64,000 bases of DNA. Origin: Paracoccus kondratievae (lineage in GTDB: Bacteria; Pseudomonadota; Alphaproteobacteria; Rhodobacterales; Rhodobacteraceae). The notes beneath the pieces were generated by a model. The model ran no database searches and was not told the origin of the DNA. It saw nothing but the letters and a program-made list of their open reading frames with translations. The translations under genes were made by a program, and so were the position numbers. This document shows, piece after piece, positions 8,834-19,240 of this stretch. The first letter of the stretch is position 1. The number at the start of each line of letters is the position of its first letter. The stretch is taken from assembly GCF_009301415.1 (NCBI RefSeq), contig NZ_CP045072.1:1851001-1915000 (forward strand), written 5' to 3'.

Positions 8834-10946
8834 GCGGGGCGGCATTCGCCTCTTCGACCGAGAACGCCGCCTGCCCCAATACCTCGGCCAGCGCGCCACC
8901 CGCCGCATAGCCGGTCAGCGACCGCGTGGTCATCAGGGGCCGGGCAGAACGCACCAGCCGGATCGGCGGAGGCGCGGGCGCAGGTTTCATCCCGCCCCCG
9001 GTCAGATCCCATGTCGGGACCAGAGGCACCGGCGTGCCTTTGATGCGGGCGCGATAGATTGGCAGCGCCTCGGCCACGCGCATGACGTAGTTGCGCGTCT
9101 CGTCAAAGGGGATCATCTCGACCCAATCGACCGGATCGACCCCGCCGCGCAGGTCTCCGAATTCGCCCAGCCAGCGGGCCGAACGACCCGGACCGGCGTT
9201 GTACCCCGACGCGACCAGCGCGATCGAGGGGCCGAAGCGGTCGCGCAGCCCGGCCAGATAGGCTGCGCCCAGCCGGGCATTATAAGCGGCGTCACGGGTC
9301 AGCCTCGCCTGATCAAAGGGCTCACCCAGCCGCCGCGCCATCGAACGCGCGGTGTCGGGCATCACCTGCATCAGCCCCAGCGCCCCGGCATGCGATGAAA
9401 CGGTATGGTTGAACTCGCTTTCCCGCCGCGCAATCGCCATGACCAGTTCGGGCGGCAGGCCCAGCGGACGGGTCTCAAGCCCGGTCAGAGGGTAATAGGC
9501 CGCAGGATAGACGACGCCCTTGGCCGCCGCTGCCTTGGCCAAGCGCAGCGCGTGCCAAGGCAGGCGCATTTCCATCATCAGCCGGGCCATGCGACCGATA
9601 TCTTCGGGCGCGGCTGTCTCGGCCAGATGCAGAAAAAAGCGGGCCGCCTGATCAGGCTCACCTGCCGCGATCAGCCAGACGCCCGCCTGCCAGATCCGGT
9701 TTTCGCGCAAATCACTGCCGCGCCAGTCGGGCAAGGTCTCGGTGCTGCGCCCGGCAATCGCCAGCTCCGGCTGCATGGGCAGGCCCAGCTTTTCAGCGGC
9801 AAGCTGGCCATACCATGCCGATTGGTAGCCAGCGGCGCGGGTATAGGCGGCACTGGCGTCGGCGGTTTTCCCTGCGGCCTCGTATGCCCGGCCCTGCCAG
9901 TAATGGGCGCGCGATAGCGAGATCGGGCTTGCCACCGCCTTTTCCAGCGTCTGGAAATGCGCCAACGCCCGGTCCGGCGCGCCACCTCGCAAGGCCGCAT
10001 AACCGGCAAGCCATTCCAGATCGGAATAATCATCGCCGCCCGCAGACAGGAAATGCCCGGCGGCCAGCTTTTCAGCCAGCGCCCAGTTGCCCTGCCGCAG
10101 CGCGAGCCTGGCGTAATCGGCCCGCTTGCCAGCCCAGGCGGCAGGGTCGCGCAAGGCCTCGGCACTGGTCGAACGCTCCAGCATCAGATCGCGTGCCAGA
10201 TCCGGCATCTTGGCCCATACCCGCCAGCGAAAGCGGTCAAGCGCAAGCCCGGCGTCATCTCTTTGTCCGGCGGGCAGCGCAAGGATCAGCGCATCCACGC
10301 CGGTCTGTCCAGCTTGCAGCGCCAGCCGCGCCCGGCCCAAGGCCTGCGCCGGAGCCGAGGCAAGCGGCAAGGCAACCTGCGCGGCCTGCCATTCGCCCTG
10401 ATCCAAAAGCCGCATCAGCCGCGTATCGTGCAGACCCGCGACCGTTTCGCCATGGGCAGCCAGGAAAACATCGGCCTCGGCCTTGCTTAGCGCCTGTTCG
10501 GACCAGAAACGGGCAATCTCGTCGCGGGCGGCCTGCGGATCGGTTTTCTTTAGCGCCGCGATCAGCGCCATCGCACCGTTCAGCGTGTCGGGGTGGCGCG
10601 TGCCGAACCAGCCGATCACCTCATCCGGCGGCAGGTCGGCCCGCAACAGTGCATCCCCGCGCTTCCAGAACAGCGCCATGCCGGGCCAGTCGCGATTACG
10701 GGCAGCAAAGTCGCGGTATTCCGCCCAAGTCCCCTGCCCTGCCCGCAGCCGCTGCCACAGGATCAGGTCGCGGGCGACAGGACCCGAGGCCTCGGCCTCG
10801 GCCGTGGCAGCGGACCAGTCACGCATCGCAGCAGCGCCCAACGCCCGGGACAAACGCTGGGCATCCTCGGCCCGGGCCGGCAAGGCCAGACTAAGGGCAA
10901 AGGCCAGAGCAAACCCGACAAGCCTGTCACGGAAAGGATACATCAT
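8787..10946 (-). CDS. Soluble-type lytic murein transglycosylase
   Basis: This periplasmic enzyme cleaves peptidoglycan glycan strands with 1,6-anhydromuramic acid formation. The predicted 719-residue protein starts with a signal peptide ([20 protein letters not shown], cleaved after PARA). A long alpha-helical superhelix follows, then a C-terminal SLT domain with the catalytic Glu in [20 protein letters not shown], near residue 509, and the family motif [12 protein letters not shown] preferred the ATG pair at 10946/10943 over an upstream TTG at 10982 because the signal peptide begins there. The last 15 codons are antisense to the EamA gene end. It is divergent from dapA. Confidence 0.9.
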   Translation of the reverse strand: MMYPFRDRLVGFALAFALSLALPARAEDAQRLSRALGAAAMRDWSAATAEAEASGPVARDLILWQRLRAGQGTWAEYRDFAARNRDWPGMALFWKRGDALLRADLPPDEVIGWFGTRHPDTLNGAMALIAALKKTDPQAARDEIARFWSEQALSKAEADVFLAAHGETVAGLHDTRLMRLLDQGEWQAAQVALPLASAPAQALGRARLALQAGQTGVDALILALPAGQRDDAGLALDRFRWRVWAKMPDLARDLMLERSTSAEALRDPAAWAGKRADYARLALRQGNWALAEKLAAGHFLSAGGDDYSDLEWLAGYAALRGGAPDRALAHFQTLEKAVASPISLSRAHYWQGRAYEAAGKTADASAAYTRAAGYQSAWYGQLAAEKLGLPMQPELAIAGRSTETLPDWRGSDLRENRIWQAGVWLIAAGEPDQAARFFLHLAETAAPEDIGRMARLMMEMRLPWHALRLAKAAAAKGVVYPAAYYPLTGLETRPLGLPPELVMAIARRESEFNHTVSSHAGALGLMQVMPDTARSMARRLGEPFDQARLTRDAAYNARLGAAYLAGLRDRFGPSIALVASGYNAGPGRSARWLGEFGDLRGGVDPVDWVEMIPFDETRNYVMRVAEALPIYRARIKGTPVPLVPTWDLTGGGMKPAPAPPPIRLVRSARPLMTTRSLTGYAAGGALAEVLGQAAFSVEEANAAPLSSVRPARAGVRATR

Positions 10947-10991
10947 GGCTTCATTTCTGCGGGCTTCCTGCAGGGGGCGCAACTCAAATCC

Positions 10992-11020
10992 TTGGCAATT
11001 CGCGCGCCCGGATGTAAGCC
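10992..11020 (+). promoter_or_regulatory. Candidate sigma-70 promoter for dapA
   Basis: TTGGCA (10992-10997) and TAAGCC (11015-11020) are separated by exactly 17 bases and lie about 30 bases before the dapA ATG. The -35 matches five of six consensus bases; the -10 is poorer. Position and spacing make it the best candidate in the slt-dapA gap. Confidence 0.45.
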
Positions 11021-11049
11021 CGCAACAGAAGCAAATTCAGGATACCCAC

Positions 11050-11925
11050 ATGTTCAGAGGCTCGCTGCCCGCGCTGGTCACGCCATTCACCCCCGATGGG
11101 GAGCTGGATCTCCCAGCGCTGGAGAAGCTCGTCGAGTGGCATGTCGAGCAGGGCAGCCATGGTCTGGTGCCCGTCGGCACCACCGGCGAAAGCCCGACCC
11201 TGAGCCACGAGGAGCACCGTCTGGTCATCGAAGAGGTCGTGCGCATGTCCGCCGGCCGCATCCCGGTTATCGCCGGGGCTGGCTCAAACTCGACGCGCGA
11301 GGGAATCGGGCTGGTCCAGCACGCTCAGGCCGCAGGGGCCAATGCGGCACTGGTGGTGACGCCCTATTACAACAAACCGACGCAGGACGGGCTGATTGCG
11401 CATTATACCGCGTTGCATGACGCAAGCGAGCTGCCGATCATCATCTACAACATCCCCGGCCGCTCGGTCATCGACATGACGCCCGAAACGATGGGCGAAC
11501 TGGCGAAACTGCCGCGTATCGTCGGCGTCAAGGACGCCACTGGCAAGCTTGAGCGGGTAAGCCAGCAGCGTATCGCCTGCGGCAAGGATTTTATCCAGCT
11601 GTCGGGCGAGGACGCGACCGCGCTTGGCTTTAACGCTCATGGCGGCGTGGGCTGCATCTCGGTCACGGCGAACGTCGCACCAAAGCTGTGCGCCGAATTC
11701 CAAGAGGCAACTCTGGCTGGCGATTACGCCAAGGCGCTGGAATATCAGGACCGGCTGATGCCGCTGCATGTGGCGATCTTTCTTGAGCCGGGGGTCGCCG
11801 GGGCGAAATACGCCATGTCGCGGCTTGGCCTGATCAGCGACCGCGTGCGGCTGCCGCTGGTCGGCCTCAGCGACGCGACCAAGGCCCGCATTGATGCGGC
11901 AATGTCTCACGCCGGGCTGATCTAG
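11050..11925 (+). CDS. dapA: 4-hydroxy-tetrahydrodipicolinate synthase
   Basis: DapA condenses pyruvate with aspartate semialdehyde, the first committed step to diaminopimelate and lysine. The 291-residue protein shows the full catalytic set: Schiff-base K161 in GVKDATG, Y133 in IIYNIPGRS, the Thr pair in VGTTGES (residues 42-48) and VVTPYYNKP. The numbering coincides with the Escherichia coli enzyme, which supports the ATG at 11050 over longer in-frame starts upstream. It is divergent from the transglycosylase and convergent with the antiporter operon across a shared terminator. Confidence 0.97.
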   Translation: MFRGSLPALVTPFTPDGELDLPALEKLVEWHVEQGSHGLVPVGTTGESPTLSHEEHRLVIEEVVRMSAGRIPVIAGAGSNSTREGIGLVQHAQAAGANAALVVTPYYNKPTQDGLIAHYTALHDASELPIIIYNIPGRSVIDMTPETMGELAKLPRIVGVKDATGKLERVSQQRIACGKDFIQLSGEDATALGFNAHGGVGCISVTANVAPKLCAEFQEATLAGDYAKALEYQDRLMPLHVAIFLEPGVAGAKYAMSRLGLISDRVRLPLVGLSDATKARIDAAMSHAGLI

Positions 11926-11960
11926 GCGCGGGACGCCGGAACAATCAGATCAAAAAGAAC

Positions 11961-11984
11961 GGGGCGGGATTTCCGCCCCATTTT
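11961..11984. terminator. Bidirectional rho-independent terminator between dapA and phaG
   Basis: GGGGCGG (11961-11967) pairs with CCGCCCC (11973-11979) around a five-base loop. It is followed by ATTTT on the plus strand, and an AAAAA run at 11952-11956 gives a U run for the opposite strand. It sits between the convergent ends of dapA and phaG, so it can stop both transcripts. Confidence 0.8.
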
Positions 11985-12391
11985 CATATGCGGGGCTGGC
12001 TGCCCTGCTGATCCCGGCGCTTGCGATCAACAAAGCTTTCCTCGTCCGGATCGGCAAAGGTCGCCCAATCCTTGCCGGGTGCGGGACACGGCAATTCGTC
12101 GCGGCTCCAGCCCATATGCATATGGGCCTTGGCAATGAAATAGCCGGTGACAGGGGCGGTCAGCAGCAAAAACAGGGTGATCAGCAGCTCGTGCCAGGTC
12201 AGCACGCCATAGCGCGCCGGAAACCAGATCAGTGAGGCGACAAGCACCGCCCCGACCCCCAGCGTTGCCGATTTCGTCGGCGCGTGCAGGCGCGTCATCG
12301 GATCGGGCAGTTTGACCAGCCCGTAAGAGCCGACAAGACCAAAGAACCCGCCCGCCACCAACAGAACCGAGACGATGATTTCCGCGATCAT
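11984..12391 (-). CDS. phaG: Monovalent cation/H+ antiporter subunit G
   Basis: This is the last gene of the multisubunit Mrp/Pha antiporter, which exchanges Na+ or K+ for protons across the inner membrane. The 135-residue protein has three hydrophobic segments (near residues 3-25, 45-65 and 68-88) and the MnhG signature GLVKLPDPMTRLHAPTKSAT. A longer than usual hydrophilic tail follows from about residue 95 (HMHMGWSRDELPCP onward). It follows phaF by nine bases and ends at the bidirectional terminator. Confidence 0.92.
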   Translation of the reverse strand: MIAEIIVSVLLVAGGFFGLVGSYGLVKLPDPMTRLHAPTKSATLGVGAVLVASLIWFPARYGVLTWHELLITLFLLLTAPVTGYFIAKAHMHMGWSRDELPCPAPGKDWATFADPDEESFVDRKRRDQQGSQPRI

Positions 12392-12400
12392 TCCCGCCCC

Positions 12401-12670
12401 CTATTCGATGATATCGCCGCGAAGGACGAATTTCGCATAGGCCACGGTCGAAATGAAACCAACCATGGCAAACAACAGCGAGGCCTCGAAATACATCGTC
12501 GTGCCCTTGTCTATGCCAAACAGCGTCAAAAGCGCGATGACATTGATCGACATGGTATCGAGCGCCAGCACCCGATCCGACAACCCCGGCGCAAAGACCA
12601 CCCGGTAAAGACAGAAAAGCAGCGCCATGCCAAAGCAGCCATAGGCGAAGATCAGCGCGTAAGCGATCAT
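12401..12670 (-). CDS. phaF: Monovalent cation/H+ antiporter subunit F
   Basis: This 89-residue, three-helix protein matches the small MnhF/PhaF subunit. Visible signatures are PGLSDRVLALDTMSIN in the loop and the final helix FEASLLFAMVGFISTVAYAK. It overlaps the 3-prime end of phaE by four bases, so it is translated as part of the same operon. The subunit's precise role in the complex is not established; it is needed for assembly or activity in studied systems. Confidence 0.93.
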   Translation of the reverse strand: MIAYALIFAYGCFGMALLFCLYRVVFAPGLSDRVLALDTMSINVIALLTLFGIDKGTTMYFEASLLFAMVGFISTVAYAKFVLRGDIIE

Positions 12671-13158
12671 TCAAAGATCTCCTTCAGCCGGGCCTCGTAG
12701 CGGGTCTTGATCTCATCAAGGATGCCCTGCGGATCAGGGGCGTGCATGGCATGGACCAGCAGGGCGCGACCGTCCTCGGACAGGTCGCAGCTGACTGTAC
12801 CGGGGGTCAGGGTGATGGTTGCGGCAAGGGCGGTGATCGCCTCGGGGCGGCGCAGATCCAGAGGTACCGATATCCACGCCGGACGCAGCGCCCGGCGCGG
12901 CGTGAACAGCACGATGCGCGCCACGGCGAAATTGGCCTTGATGATGTCCCACAGCACGATGGCCAGATAGGCGGGGATCTTGTGCGGCTTGCCATAGCCC
13001 TGCGCGCCGGGCCAATAGGGCGCGGTCATCAGCGGGACGACGATGCCGATGATCACCGCAAAGACCAGCGAGCCGACGGCCCAGCGGTTGACAAGCGCCA
13101 TCCACACCAGCACCAGCGTAACCGACAGCCAGGGATGGGGAAGCAGGCGACGGATCAT
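12667..13158 (-). CDS. phaE: Monovalent cation/H+ antiporter subunit E
   Basis: The 163-residue protein has two N-terminal membrane helices (about residues 10-50), then a cytoplasmic domain containing TLTPGTVSCDLSEDGRALLV and HAMHAPDP, hallmarks of MnhE/MrpE. Length is typical. It overlaps phaD and phaF by four bases each. The subunit supports assembly of the antiporter rather than ion transport as such. Confidence 0.94.
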   Translation of the reverse strand: MIRRLLPHPWLSVTLVLVWMALVNRWAVGSLVFAVIIGIVVPLMTAPYWPGAQGYGKPHKIPAYLAIVLWDIIKANFAVARIVLFTPRRALRPAWISVPLDLRRPEAITALAATITLTPGTVSCDLSEDGRALLVHAMHAPDPQGILDEIKTRYEARLKEIFE

Positions 13159-14729
13159 TTCGTGCCCTCCTGCGCTTCCAGCACTGACGAGACATAGGCA
13201 TCGGGGTTATGCAGCTGCGCGGCAGTCGCCTCGGCCAGCCGCAGGGCCGGACCGGCAAGTGCCGTCAGGGCGACAATCCCGGACAACAGCAGCAGGACCG
13301 AGGCCACCGCCAGCCAGTTCGCCGGCGCATCGCCCAGATCCTGAATTGGTTCGTCCGGTTCAAGTTTGGGGCCAGTGGCGGCTGGTGGTGCGGGAACCGG
13401 GGCCGGGCCCAGTTCGTAGCTTTTCCAAAACACGATCGAGCCAGCGCGGGCCAGCGCATAGATCGCGATCAGCGAGGTGATCAGGATCGTCGCCCAGATC
13501 CACACCATCCCGGGGGCCGGGCGGGTGGCCTGCATCACCAGCAGCTTGCCGATAAAACCCGACAGCGGCGGCATTCCGGCGACCGCAATTGCGGCAATGA
13601 AATACAACGCCGCGACCAGCCCGTTACCGGGCATCACCTGTTCAAGCCGCAGCCACAGGTCACCACGCCGCGCGCCGATCATGTCCATGATCAGAAACAG
13701 CGCACCGGCGGCCAGCGTCGAATGGATCATGTAATAGACCGCAGCCGCAGTCCCTTGCGGGTTGAACTGCGCCACCGCGATCATCAGCGTACCGATCGAG
13801 CCGATGGCCGCAAAGGCGGCAAGCCGTCCCAGATGGCGGGTGCCAAGAATGCCAATCTGGCCGATGGCCAGCGTGAACAGCGCCGCTGGCAAAAGCAGAT
13901 CGGCGACCACGCCCTCGATCACCGCATCTTGCGGAAATACCAGCGTAAAGAAACGGATGATGCCATAGACCCCGACCTTGGTCATGATGGCAAACAGCGC
14001 CGCCACCGGCCCCGGAGCATTGGCATAGGTCGAAGGCAGCCAGAAATGCAGCGGCACCAGCGCCGCCTTGACGGCAAAGACCAGCATCAACAGCACCGCC
14101 CCGGTCCGCAGCAGCGCGGTATCCTCGGCCGGCATTGCCGCGACGCGCAGCGCCATATCGGCCATGTTCAGCGTGCCGGTGACCGAATAAAGCACCCCCA
14201 GCGCCGCCAGAAACAGCGTCGAGCCGGCAAGGTTATAGGCGATGTACTGGACACCGGCGCGCAGGCGCATCCCGCCCCCGCCATGGATCATCAGCCCATA
14301 GCTGGCGATCAGCAGCACCTCGAAAAAGACGAAAAGGTTAAAGGCGTCCCCGGTCAGAAAAGCGCCGCAGATCCCCATAAGCTGAAATTGCCATAGCGCG
14401 TGGAAATGCCGCCCCTTGCGGTCCCAGCCAGACCCCACGGCGTAAAGCTGCACCGCCAGCGCCAGCACCGCCGTCAGCAAAAGCATCAGCGCCGACAGCC
14501 GGTCGAGCATCAGCACGATGCCAAAAGGCGCGGCCCAGTTGCCCAGGCGATAGACATGGACGTCGCCCCCCATGGCAAGGGCATTGAGATAGATCGCCAC
14601 CCCGGCGAGCAGCGCCGTTCCCGCAATCGAAAAGACGCGCTGCAACATCAGGTCGTTGCGCATCCACAGGATGATCAGCGGCCCGATGACAGCGGGCAGG
14701 ATAACGGGGGCAATGATAAGATGGCTCAT
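13155..14729 (-). CDS. phaD: Monovalent cation/H+ antiporter subunit D
   Basis: The 524-residue protein has about fourteen membrane helices and is homologous to the NuoM/NuoN antiporter-like subunits of complex I. Conserved ion-path features include the Lys in FAVKAALVPLHFWLPSTYAN, an upstream Glu in FVFFEVLLIASYGLM, and ALFAIMTKVGVYGIIRF. Together with the A subunit it probably forms the proton and cation channels. The C-terminus has a Pro-rich linker (PAPVPAPPAATGP) before the last helix. It overlaps phaC and phaE by four bases. Confidence 0.95.
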   Translation of the reverse strand: MSHLIIAPVILPAVIGPLIILWMRNDLMLQRVFSIAGTALLAGVAIYLNALAMGGDVHVYRLGNWAAPFGIVLMLDRLSALMLLLTAVLALAVQLYAVGSGWDRKGRHFHALWQFQLMGICGAFLTGDAFNLFVFFEVLLIASYGLMIHGGGGMRLRAGVQYIAYNLAGSTLFLAALGVLYSVTGTLNMADMALRVAAMPAEDTALLRTGAVLLMLVFAVKAALVPLHFWLPSTYANAPGPVAALFAIMTKVGVYGIIRFFTLVFPQDAVIEGVVADLLLPAALFTLAIGQIGILGTRHLGRLAAFAAIGSIGTLMIAVAQFNPQGTAAAVYYMIHSTLAAGALFLIMDMIGARRGDLWLRLEQVMPGNGLVAALYFIAAIAVAGMPPLSGFIGKLLVMQATRPAPGMVWIWATILITSLIAIYALARAGSIVFWKSYELGPAPVPAPPAATGPKLEPDEPIQDLGDAPANWLAVASVLLLLSGIVALTALAGPALRLAEATAAQLHNPDAYVSSVLEAQEGTK

Positions 14730-15094
14730 ACGTCACCGTCCTGCGATTGCGGTGCCGGAGGCAGGCGGTCGGCGCGCGGCATATCCACCCGGTCGTCCCC
14801 GCCTTCCAGAAAGGCGCCAAGCGCCATCATCACCACCACCGCCGTCATGCCGAACGAAATCACGATTGCGGTCAGCACCAGCGCCTGCGGCAGCGGATCG
14901 GTATAGGGGCCGCCTGCCTCATTCAGGATCGGCGGCGCGTTCACCACCAGCCTGCCGGTCGCAAACAGAAAAAGGTTGATCGCATAGCTGAGCATCGTCA
15001 TGCCCAGCACGACGGCAAAGGTCCGCAGACGCAGGATCAGATAGACCCCCGCCGCCGTCAGCATCCCGATCGCGCCTGACAACAGAAGCTCCAT
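14726..15094 (-). CDS. phaC: Monovalent cation/H+ antiporter subunit C
   Basis: The ATG at 15094 overlaps the phaAB stop in a TGATG arrangement and gives a 122-residue, three-helix protein homologous to NuoK. Visible features are GVYLILRLRTFAVVLGM, SYAINLFLFATGR and DPLPQALVLTAIVISFGMTA, the last being the MnhC signature. A longer reading starting at 15214 would extend into phaAB and was rejected. The acidic tail (EGGDDRVDMPRADRLPP) is cytoplasmic. Confidence 0.94.
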   Translation of the reverse strand: MELLLSGAIGMLTAAGVYLILRLRTFAVVLGMTMLSYAINLFLFATGRLVVNAPPILNEAGGPYTDPLPQALVLTAIVISFGMTAVVVMMALGAFLEGGDDRVDMPRADRLPPAPQSQDGDV

Positions 15095-17934
15095 CAGCGC
15101 CGCGCCTCCTTGCTGGGGTCGATGTCCATCGGGTCCAGGTTGACCGTGCCTCCCGCCTGCCGCGCAATCCGCGACAGCGAGTTCAGCGCCAGCATCACGG
15201 CCCCCAGCACGCACAGGAACACGCCAAGGTCAAAGCCCATGGCCGAGGCCAGCTCGAACTCTTCAAGCCCGGGCAGCTTCACATAGCCGTAGGTCGAGGT
15301 CAGGAACGGCTGTCCGGCGAACCAGGCCCCTATGCCAGTGATGCCGGCGGCGATAACCCCGGCGCCGATCAGGGCGTGGTAGTTGATCTTTTGCCGCTCT
15401 TGCGCCCAGGCGAACCCCGAAGCCATGTATTGCGATACCAGCGCCACCGAGACCACCAGCCCGGCGATGAACCCGCCGCCCGGCACGTTGTGGCCGCGCA
15501 GGAAGATATAAAGCCCGACCACCAGTGCAATCGGCAGCACCAGCCGCGTCACGACCACCAGCATCAGCGGATGACGATCCCCTGCACGGGCGGTGTCATG
15601 AACCCAGTTGCGCAGCCGGCGACCGCTTGCACCGGCAAGCAATGTCTCGGTCAGGGCATAGATGGTCAGCGCCGCGATACCCAGAACGGTGATCTCGCCA
15701 AAGGTATCATAGCCGCGGAAGTCTACGAGGATGACGTTGACGACATTGTCGCCTCCGCCCAGCTTGTGGCTATTGGCAAGCATATATTGCGAGATCGGGG
15801 AAAAGGCGAAATCGCTGCGCATGATGACATAGGCCAGCGCGCCAAAGCCCAGGCCTGTCAGCGTGGCGATAAAGGCATCCATCGCCCGCTTGCGGTCACG
15901 GCTGTCAAGGACGGTGAACTTGGGCAGAAAGTTCAGCGCCAGCAGCAGCAAAACCACCGTGACCACCTCGACCGAGATCTGGGTCAGCGCAAGGTCAGGG
16001 GCGGACAGGTAGATAAAGCTGACCGAGACCATCAGTCCGATGATCCCCACCAGCACCAGCGCAAGGATGCGTTTGCGATGAAAGGCGACCATGCAGCCGC
16101 ATGCGACCATCAGCGCCGCCCAGCCGATCAGCGGCACGGGCTGGATAGGCAGCATGGGACGTGTCGCGCCCTGCCAGCCTCCGGTCGAAAAGGCCCAGAA
16201 ACCGCAAAGCATCACCGTCAGCGAAAAGGCCGCAAAGGCCCGTGACATCGAACCATTGGTCAGCCGGTCGGTCAGCGCGACCGCCGCGCAGGTCACGGCG
16301 CGGGTGACGGCATCAAAGATCGCCTTGGCATCAGGCCAGGCCATAGCCGCCCGGATGGCCAGCATCCTGCGGTTCAGCACCAGCAGCAGCACCCCGCCGA
16401 CAAGCGCAGTCAGCGACATCATCAGCGCCGGGGTCACGCCATGCCACAGCGCCAGATGCGGATGCTGGGCCGTCCCGGTGACAGCACTGGCAGCCGCATC
16501 GACCAGCCAGCCAGCCATAACGGCGGGGAACAGCCCGATCAGCACCACAAGCACCACAAGCACCGCCGGGGCTGACCACAGGCCAAAGCCCGGATCATGG
16601 GGGTGATGAGGATAATCGTTGCGTGGCGCGCCAAAGAACACCTGCCAGACAAACCGCAGCGAATAGCAGACCGAAAACAGCGCGCCCGCCGTCGCGAACG
16701 CCGCGATCAGGCTGGGGTGGCCCTGCCAGACGGCATGGCCTGCCTGCTCAAGCATCATCTCTTTGGACAGGAAGCCGTTCAGCGGCGGGATGCCGGCCAT
16801 GGACAGCGCCGCAACCGTGCCGATCACAAAAGTCACCGGCATCAGCCGCCGCAGCCCGCCCAGACCCGCGATCGAGCGGGTCCCGGCCTCGTGATCGACG
16901 ATACCGGCGGTCATGAACAGCGCCGCCTTGAATGTGGCGTGGTTGATGATGTGAAAGACCGCCGCCACCGCCGCCGCCTCGGTGCCAAAGCCCAGAAGCA
17001 TGGTGATAAGCCCCAGATGCGAGACGGTCGAGAAAGCCAGCAGCGATTTCAGATCATCGCGGAACATGGCGATCCACGCGCCCAGCACCATGGTCACAAG
17101 GCCGGTGGTCGCCACGATATAGAACCACTCGGGCGTGCCCGACAGCACCGGCCACAGCCTCGCCATCAGGAACAGCCCTGCTTTGACCATGGTGGCCGAA
17201 TGCAGATAGGCCGAAACCGGGGTGGGCGCCGCCATCGCATGGGGCAGCCAGAAGTGGAACGGAAACTGCGCCGATTTGGTAAAGGCGCCCAGCAGAATCA
17301 GCAGCAGTGCCGGAAGGTAATAGGGGCTGGCCTGCACCGCCTCGCGCGCTTGCAGGATATCACCGATGTCATAGCTGCCGGCGATCTGGCCAAGGATCAG
17401 CATACCAGCAATCATCGCCAGCCCGCCCATGCCGGTCACGGTCAGGGCCATGCGCGCGCCCTGCCTGCCCTCGGGCAGATGCTTCCAGTAGCCGATCAAC
17501 AGGAACGAAGACAGCGAGGTCAGTTCCCAAAAGATCAAAAGCAGCAGGATATTATCCGACAGCACGATCCCAAGCATCGCGCCCTGAAACAGCATCAGAT
17601 AGGTGTAAAACACCCCGACCGGATCTTCGCGCGACAGGTAATGGCGCGCATAGACGATGATCAGCAGCCCGATCCCAAGGATCAGGATCCCGAACAAAAG
17701 CCCAAGCCCATCAATACGGAAATTCGCGTTCAGCCCCAGCGAAGGCAGCCATTCAAGGCGCGCCGTCACCACCTCACCCGCCATGATGGCCGGGATATGC
17801 AGACAAAGCCCAAGCAGCGCGATAAAACTTGCCGTCGCGCAAGAAATCGCCGCGACATTGCGCCCCGAGCGGATCAGAAGACCGGGCAATAGCGCCCCGA
17901 TGAACGGAAGCGCGGCGATCAGTGCTGGCGACAT
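15094..17934 (-). CDS. phaAB: Monovalent cation/H+ antiporter fused subunit A/B
   Basis: This 946-residue, roughly 21-helix protein joins the MrpA part (NuoL-like, with [20 protein letters not shown] and [15 protein letters not shown]) to a C-terminal MrpB domain ([20 protein letters not shown] near residue 840). The fusion explains why only six genes form the operon, as in group 2 Mrp/Pha systems of alphaproteobacteria, which confer Na+, K+ or alkaline-pH tolerance. It is the first gene of the operon, about 120 bases from ruvC, which reads the other way. Which cation is carried cannot be read from sequence. Confidence 0.95.
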   Translation of the reverse strand: MSPALIAALPFIGALLPGLLIRSGRNVAAISCATASFIALLGLCLHIPAIMAGEVVTARLEWLPSLGLNANFRIDGLGLLFGILILGIGLLIIVYARHYLSREDPVGVFYTYLMLFQGAMLGIVLSDNILLLLIFWELTSLSSFLLIGYWKHLPEGRQGARMALTVTGMGGLAMIAGMLILGQIAGSYDIGDILQAREAVQASPYYLPALLLILLGAFTKSAQFPFHFWLPHAMAAPTPVSAYLHSATMVKAGLFLMARLWPVLSGTPEWFYIVATTGLVTMVLGAWIAMFRDDLKSLLAFSTVSHLGLITMLLGFGTEAAAVAAVFHIINHATFKAALFMTAGIVDHEAGTRSIAGLGGLRRLMPVTFVIGTVAALSMAGIPPLNGFLSKEMMLEQAGHAVWQGHPSLIAAFATAGALFSVCYSLRFVWQVFFGAPRNDYPHHPHDPGFGLWSAPAVLVVLVVLIGLFPAVMAGWLVDAAASAVTGTAQHPHLALWHGVTPALMMSLTALVGGVLLLVLNRRMLAIRAAMAWPDAKAIFDAVTRAVTCAAVALTDRLTNGSMSRAFAAFSLTVMLCGFWAFSTGGWQGATRPMLPIQPVPLIGWAALMVACGCMVAFHRKRILALVLVGIIGLMVSVSFIYLSAPDLALTQISVEVVTVVLLLLALNFLPKFTVLDSRDRKRAMDAFIATLTGLGFGALAYVIMRSDFAFSPISQYMLANSHKLGGGDNVVNVILVDFRGYDTFGEITVLGIAALTIYALTETLLAGASGRRLRNWVHDTARAGDRHPLMLVVVTRLVLPIALVVGLYIFLRGHNVPGGGFIAGLVVSVALVSQYMASGFAWAQERQKINYHALIGAGVIAAGITGIGAWFAGQPFLTSTYGYVKLPGLEEFELASAMGFDLGVFLCVLGAVMLALNSLSRIARQAGGTVNLDPMDIDPSKEARR

Positions 17935-18015
17935 TGTCCCTCGTTCCTTTTCGTGCCCCTCTGTTCGCGGCGAGGGCCAGAGATGTCAAGCAATTCACGA
18001 AAGCCGCTAGGCGAT

Positions 18016-18030
18016 GTTCGCCTTTCGTGC
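18016..18030 (+). promoter_or_regulatory. SOS-box-like motif upstream of ruvC
   Basis: GTTC, seven bases, then GTGC: one mismatch from the alphaproteobacterial LexA box GTTC-N7-GTTC. It lies 27 bases before the ruvC ATG, where a repressor could block transcription. It overlaps a perfect six-base inverted repeat AGGCGA-TGT-TCGCCT (18009-18023). A motif this short with one mismatch can occur by chance. Confidence 0.35.
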
Positions 18031-18056
18031 TAACGCTGAGGAAAAAGGGAACAGGC

Positions 18057-18551
18057 ATGAAGATCATCGGCATAGACCCCGGCCTGCGGAATATGGGCTG
18101 GGGCGTGATCGCGGTGGACGGACCGCGCCTGCGGCATCTGGAAAACGGCATCGTCCATTCCGACGCGGGCGATCTGGGGCCGCGGTTGGCCGCGCTTTAT
18201 CGCGGGCTTTGCGCGGTGATCGCCCGCCATGCCCCTGACAGCGCCGCGGTCGAGCAGACCTTTGTCAACAAGGACGCAGTGGGCACGCTGAAACTGGGGC
18301 AGGCACGCGGCATCGCCCTGCTCGCCCCGGCCGAGGCGGGGCTTGAGATCGGCGAATATGCCCCGAACGCGGTCAAGAAAACCGTCGTCGGCGTCGGCCA
18401 TGCCGGCAAAGAGCAGATCCAGCATATGGTCCGCTTTATGCTGCCGGGGGTCGAATTCGCCGGCCCCGACGCCGCTGACGCGCTGGCAGTGGCAATTTGC
18501 CATGCCCATCACCAGCAGGGCCGCGCCCTGCGCATCAAGGCAAGCGCATGA
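18057..18551 (+). CDS. ruvC: Holliday junction endonuclease RuvC
   Basis: RuvC cuts Holliday junctions symmetrically at the end of recombination. The 164-residue protein keeps the four acidic catalytic residues at the same numbers as the Escherichia coli enzyme: D7 (IIGIDPG), E66 (AAVEQTF), D138 and D141 ([11 protein letters not shown]). This supports the ATG at 18057. It is the first gene of a ruvC-ruvA-htpX-ruvB-thioesterase run and is divergent from phaAB. A LexA-like motif lies just upstream. Confidence 0.97.
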   Translation: MKIIGIDPGLRNMGWGVIAVDGPRLRHLENGIVHSDAGDLGPRLAALYRGLCAVIARHAPDSAAVEQTFVNKDAVGTLKLGQARGIALLAPAEAGLEIGEYAPNAVKKTVVGVGHAGKEQIQHMVRFMLPGVEFAGPDAADALAVAICHAHHQQGRALRIKASA

Positions 18552-18561
18552 GGGTCAAGCC

Positions 18562-19236
18562 ATGATCGGACGTATCGCGGGGATCATCCTGCATCGCGCT
18601 CAGGACCATGTTCTGATCGACGTGCGCGGCGTGGGCTATATCGTCCATGTCAGCGAACGCACAGCCGCCAGCCTGCCCCCCGCAGGGCAGGCCACCGCGC
18701 TATATACAGAGCTGCTGGTTCGCGAGGATCTGTTGCAGCTTTTCGGCTTTACCACCCTGCTGGAAAAGGAATGGCACCGGCTGCTGATCTCGGTTCAGGG
18801 GGTTGGGGCCAAGGTGGCACTGGCGATCCTTGGCACTTTGGGACCCGAAGGGTTGTCACGGGCGCTGGCGCTTGGCGACTGGTCCGCGCTGCGCAAGGCT
18901 CCGGGTGTCGGGCCCAAACTCGCCCAGCGGGTGGCGATGGAGCTTAAGGACAAGGCTCCGGCGGTGATGGCACTTGGCGGTGCGCTGACCGTCGATCCCG
19001 GCGTTCTGGCCGAGCCCGAGCCCGCCGCGCCTACTGCCCCGGCCACTACCGCGAAAAAACCCGCCGCGCCCTCTTCGGCGCAGACAACGGCGGATGCACT
19101 CTCGGCGCTTGGCAATCTGGGCTATGCGCCCTCTGAGGCCGCTTCGGCGGTGGCCGAGGCGGCCGCCCGGGAACCCGAGGCCCAGACGGCGGCGTTGATC
19201 CGCGCGGCGCTGCGGCTTTTGGCGCCCAAGGAGTGA
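18562..19236 (+). CDS. ruvA: Holliday junction branch migration protein RuvA
   Basis: RuvA binds four-way junctions and loads the RuvB motors. The 224-residue protein has the OB-fold N-terminus ([12 protein letters not shown]), helix-hairpin-helix motifs ([17 protein letters not shown] and [19 protein letters not shown]) and a C-terminal three-helix RuvB-binding domain ([20 protein letters not shown]). A Pro/Ala-rich linker near residues 152-176 separates them. It starts 10 bases after ruvC. Longer upstream starts would overlap ruvC and were rejected. Confidence 0.96.
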   Translation: MIGRIAGIILHRAQDHVLIDVRGVGYIVHVSERTAASLPPAGQATALYTELLVREDLLQLFGFTTLLEKEWHRLLISVQGVGAKVALAILGTLGPEGLSRALALGDWSALRKAPGVGPKLAQRVAMELKDKAPAVMALGGALTVDPGVLAEPEPAAPTAPATTAKKPAAPSSAQTTADALSALGNLGYAPSEAASAVAEAAAREPEAQTAALIRAALRLLAPKE

Positions 19237-19240
19237 GACG

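Noticed and set aside
10483..11049. N-terminal extension of dapA
   Set aside because: It overlaps the transglycosylase antisense; catalytic residue numbers match only with the ATG at 11050.
13209..17892. Long open frames opposite phaD and phaAB
   Set aside because: The leftward frames encode well-conserved antiporter subunits; the opposite frames are Gln/His/Arg-rich with no membrane or domain pattern.
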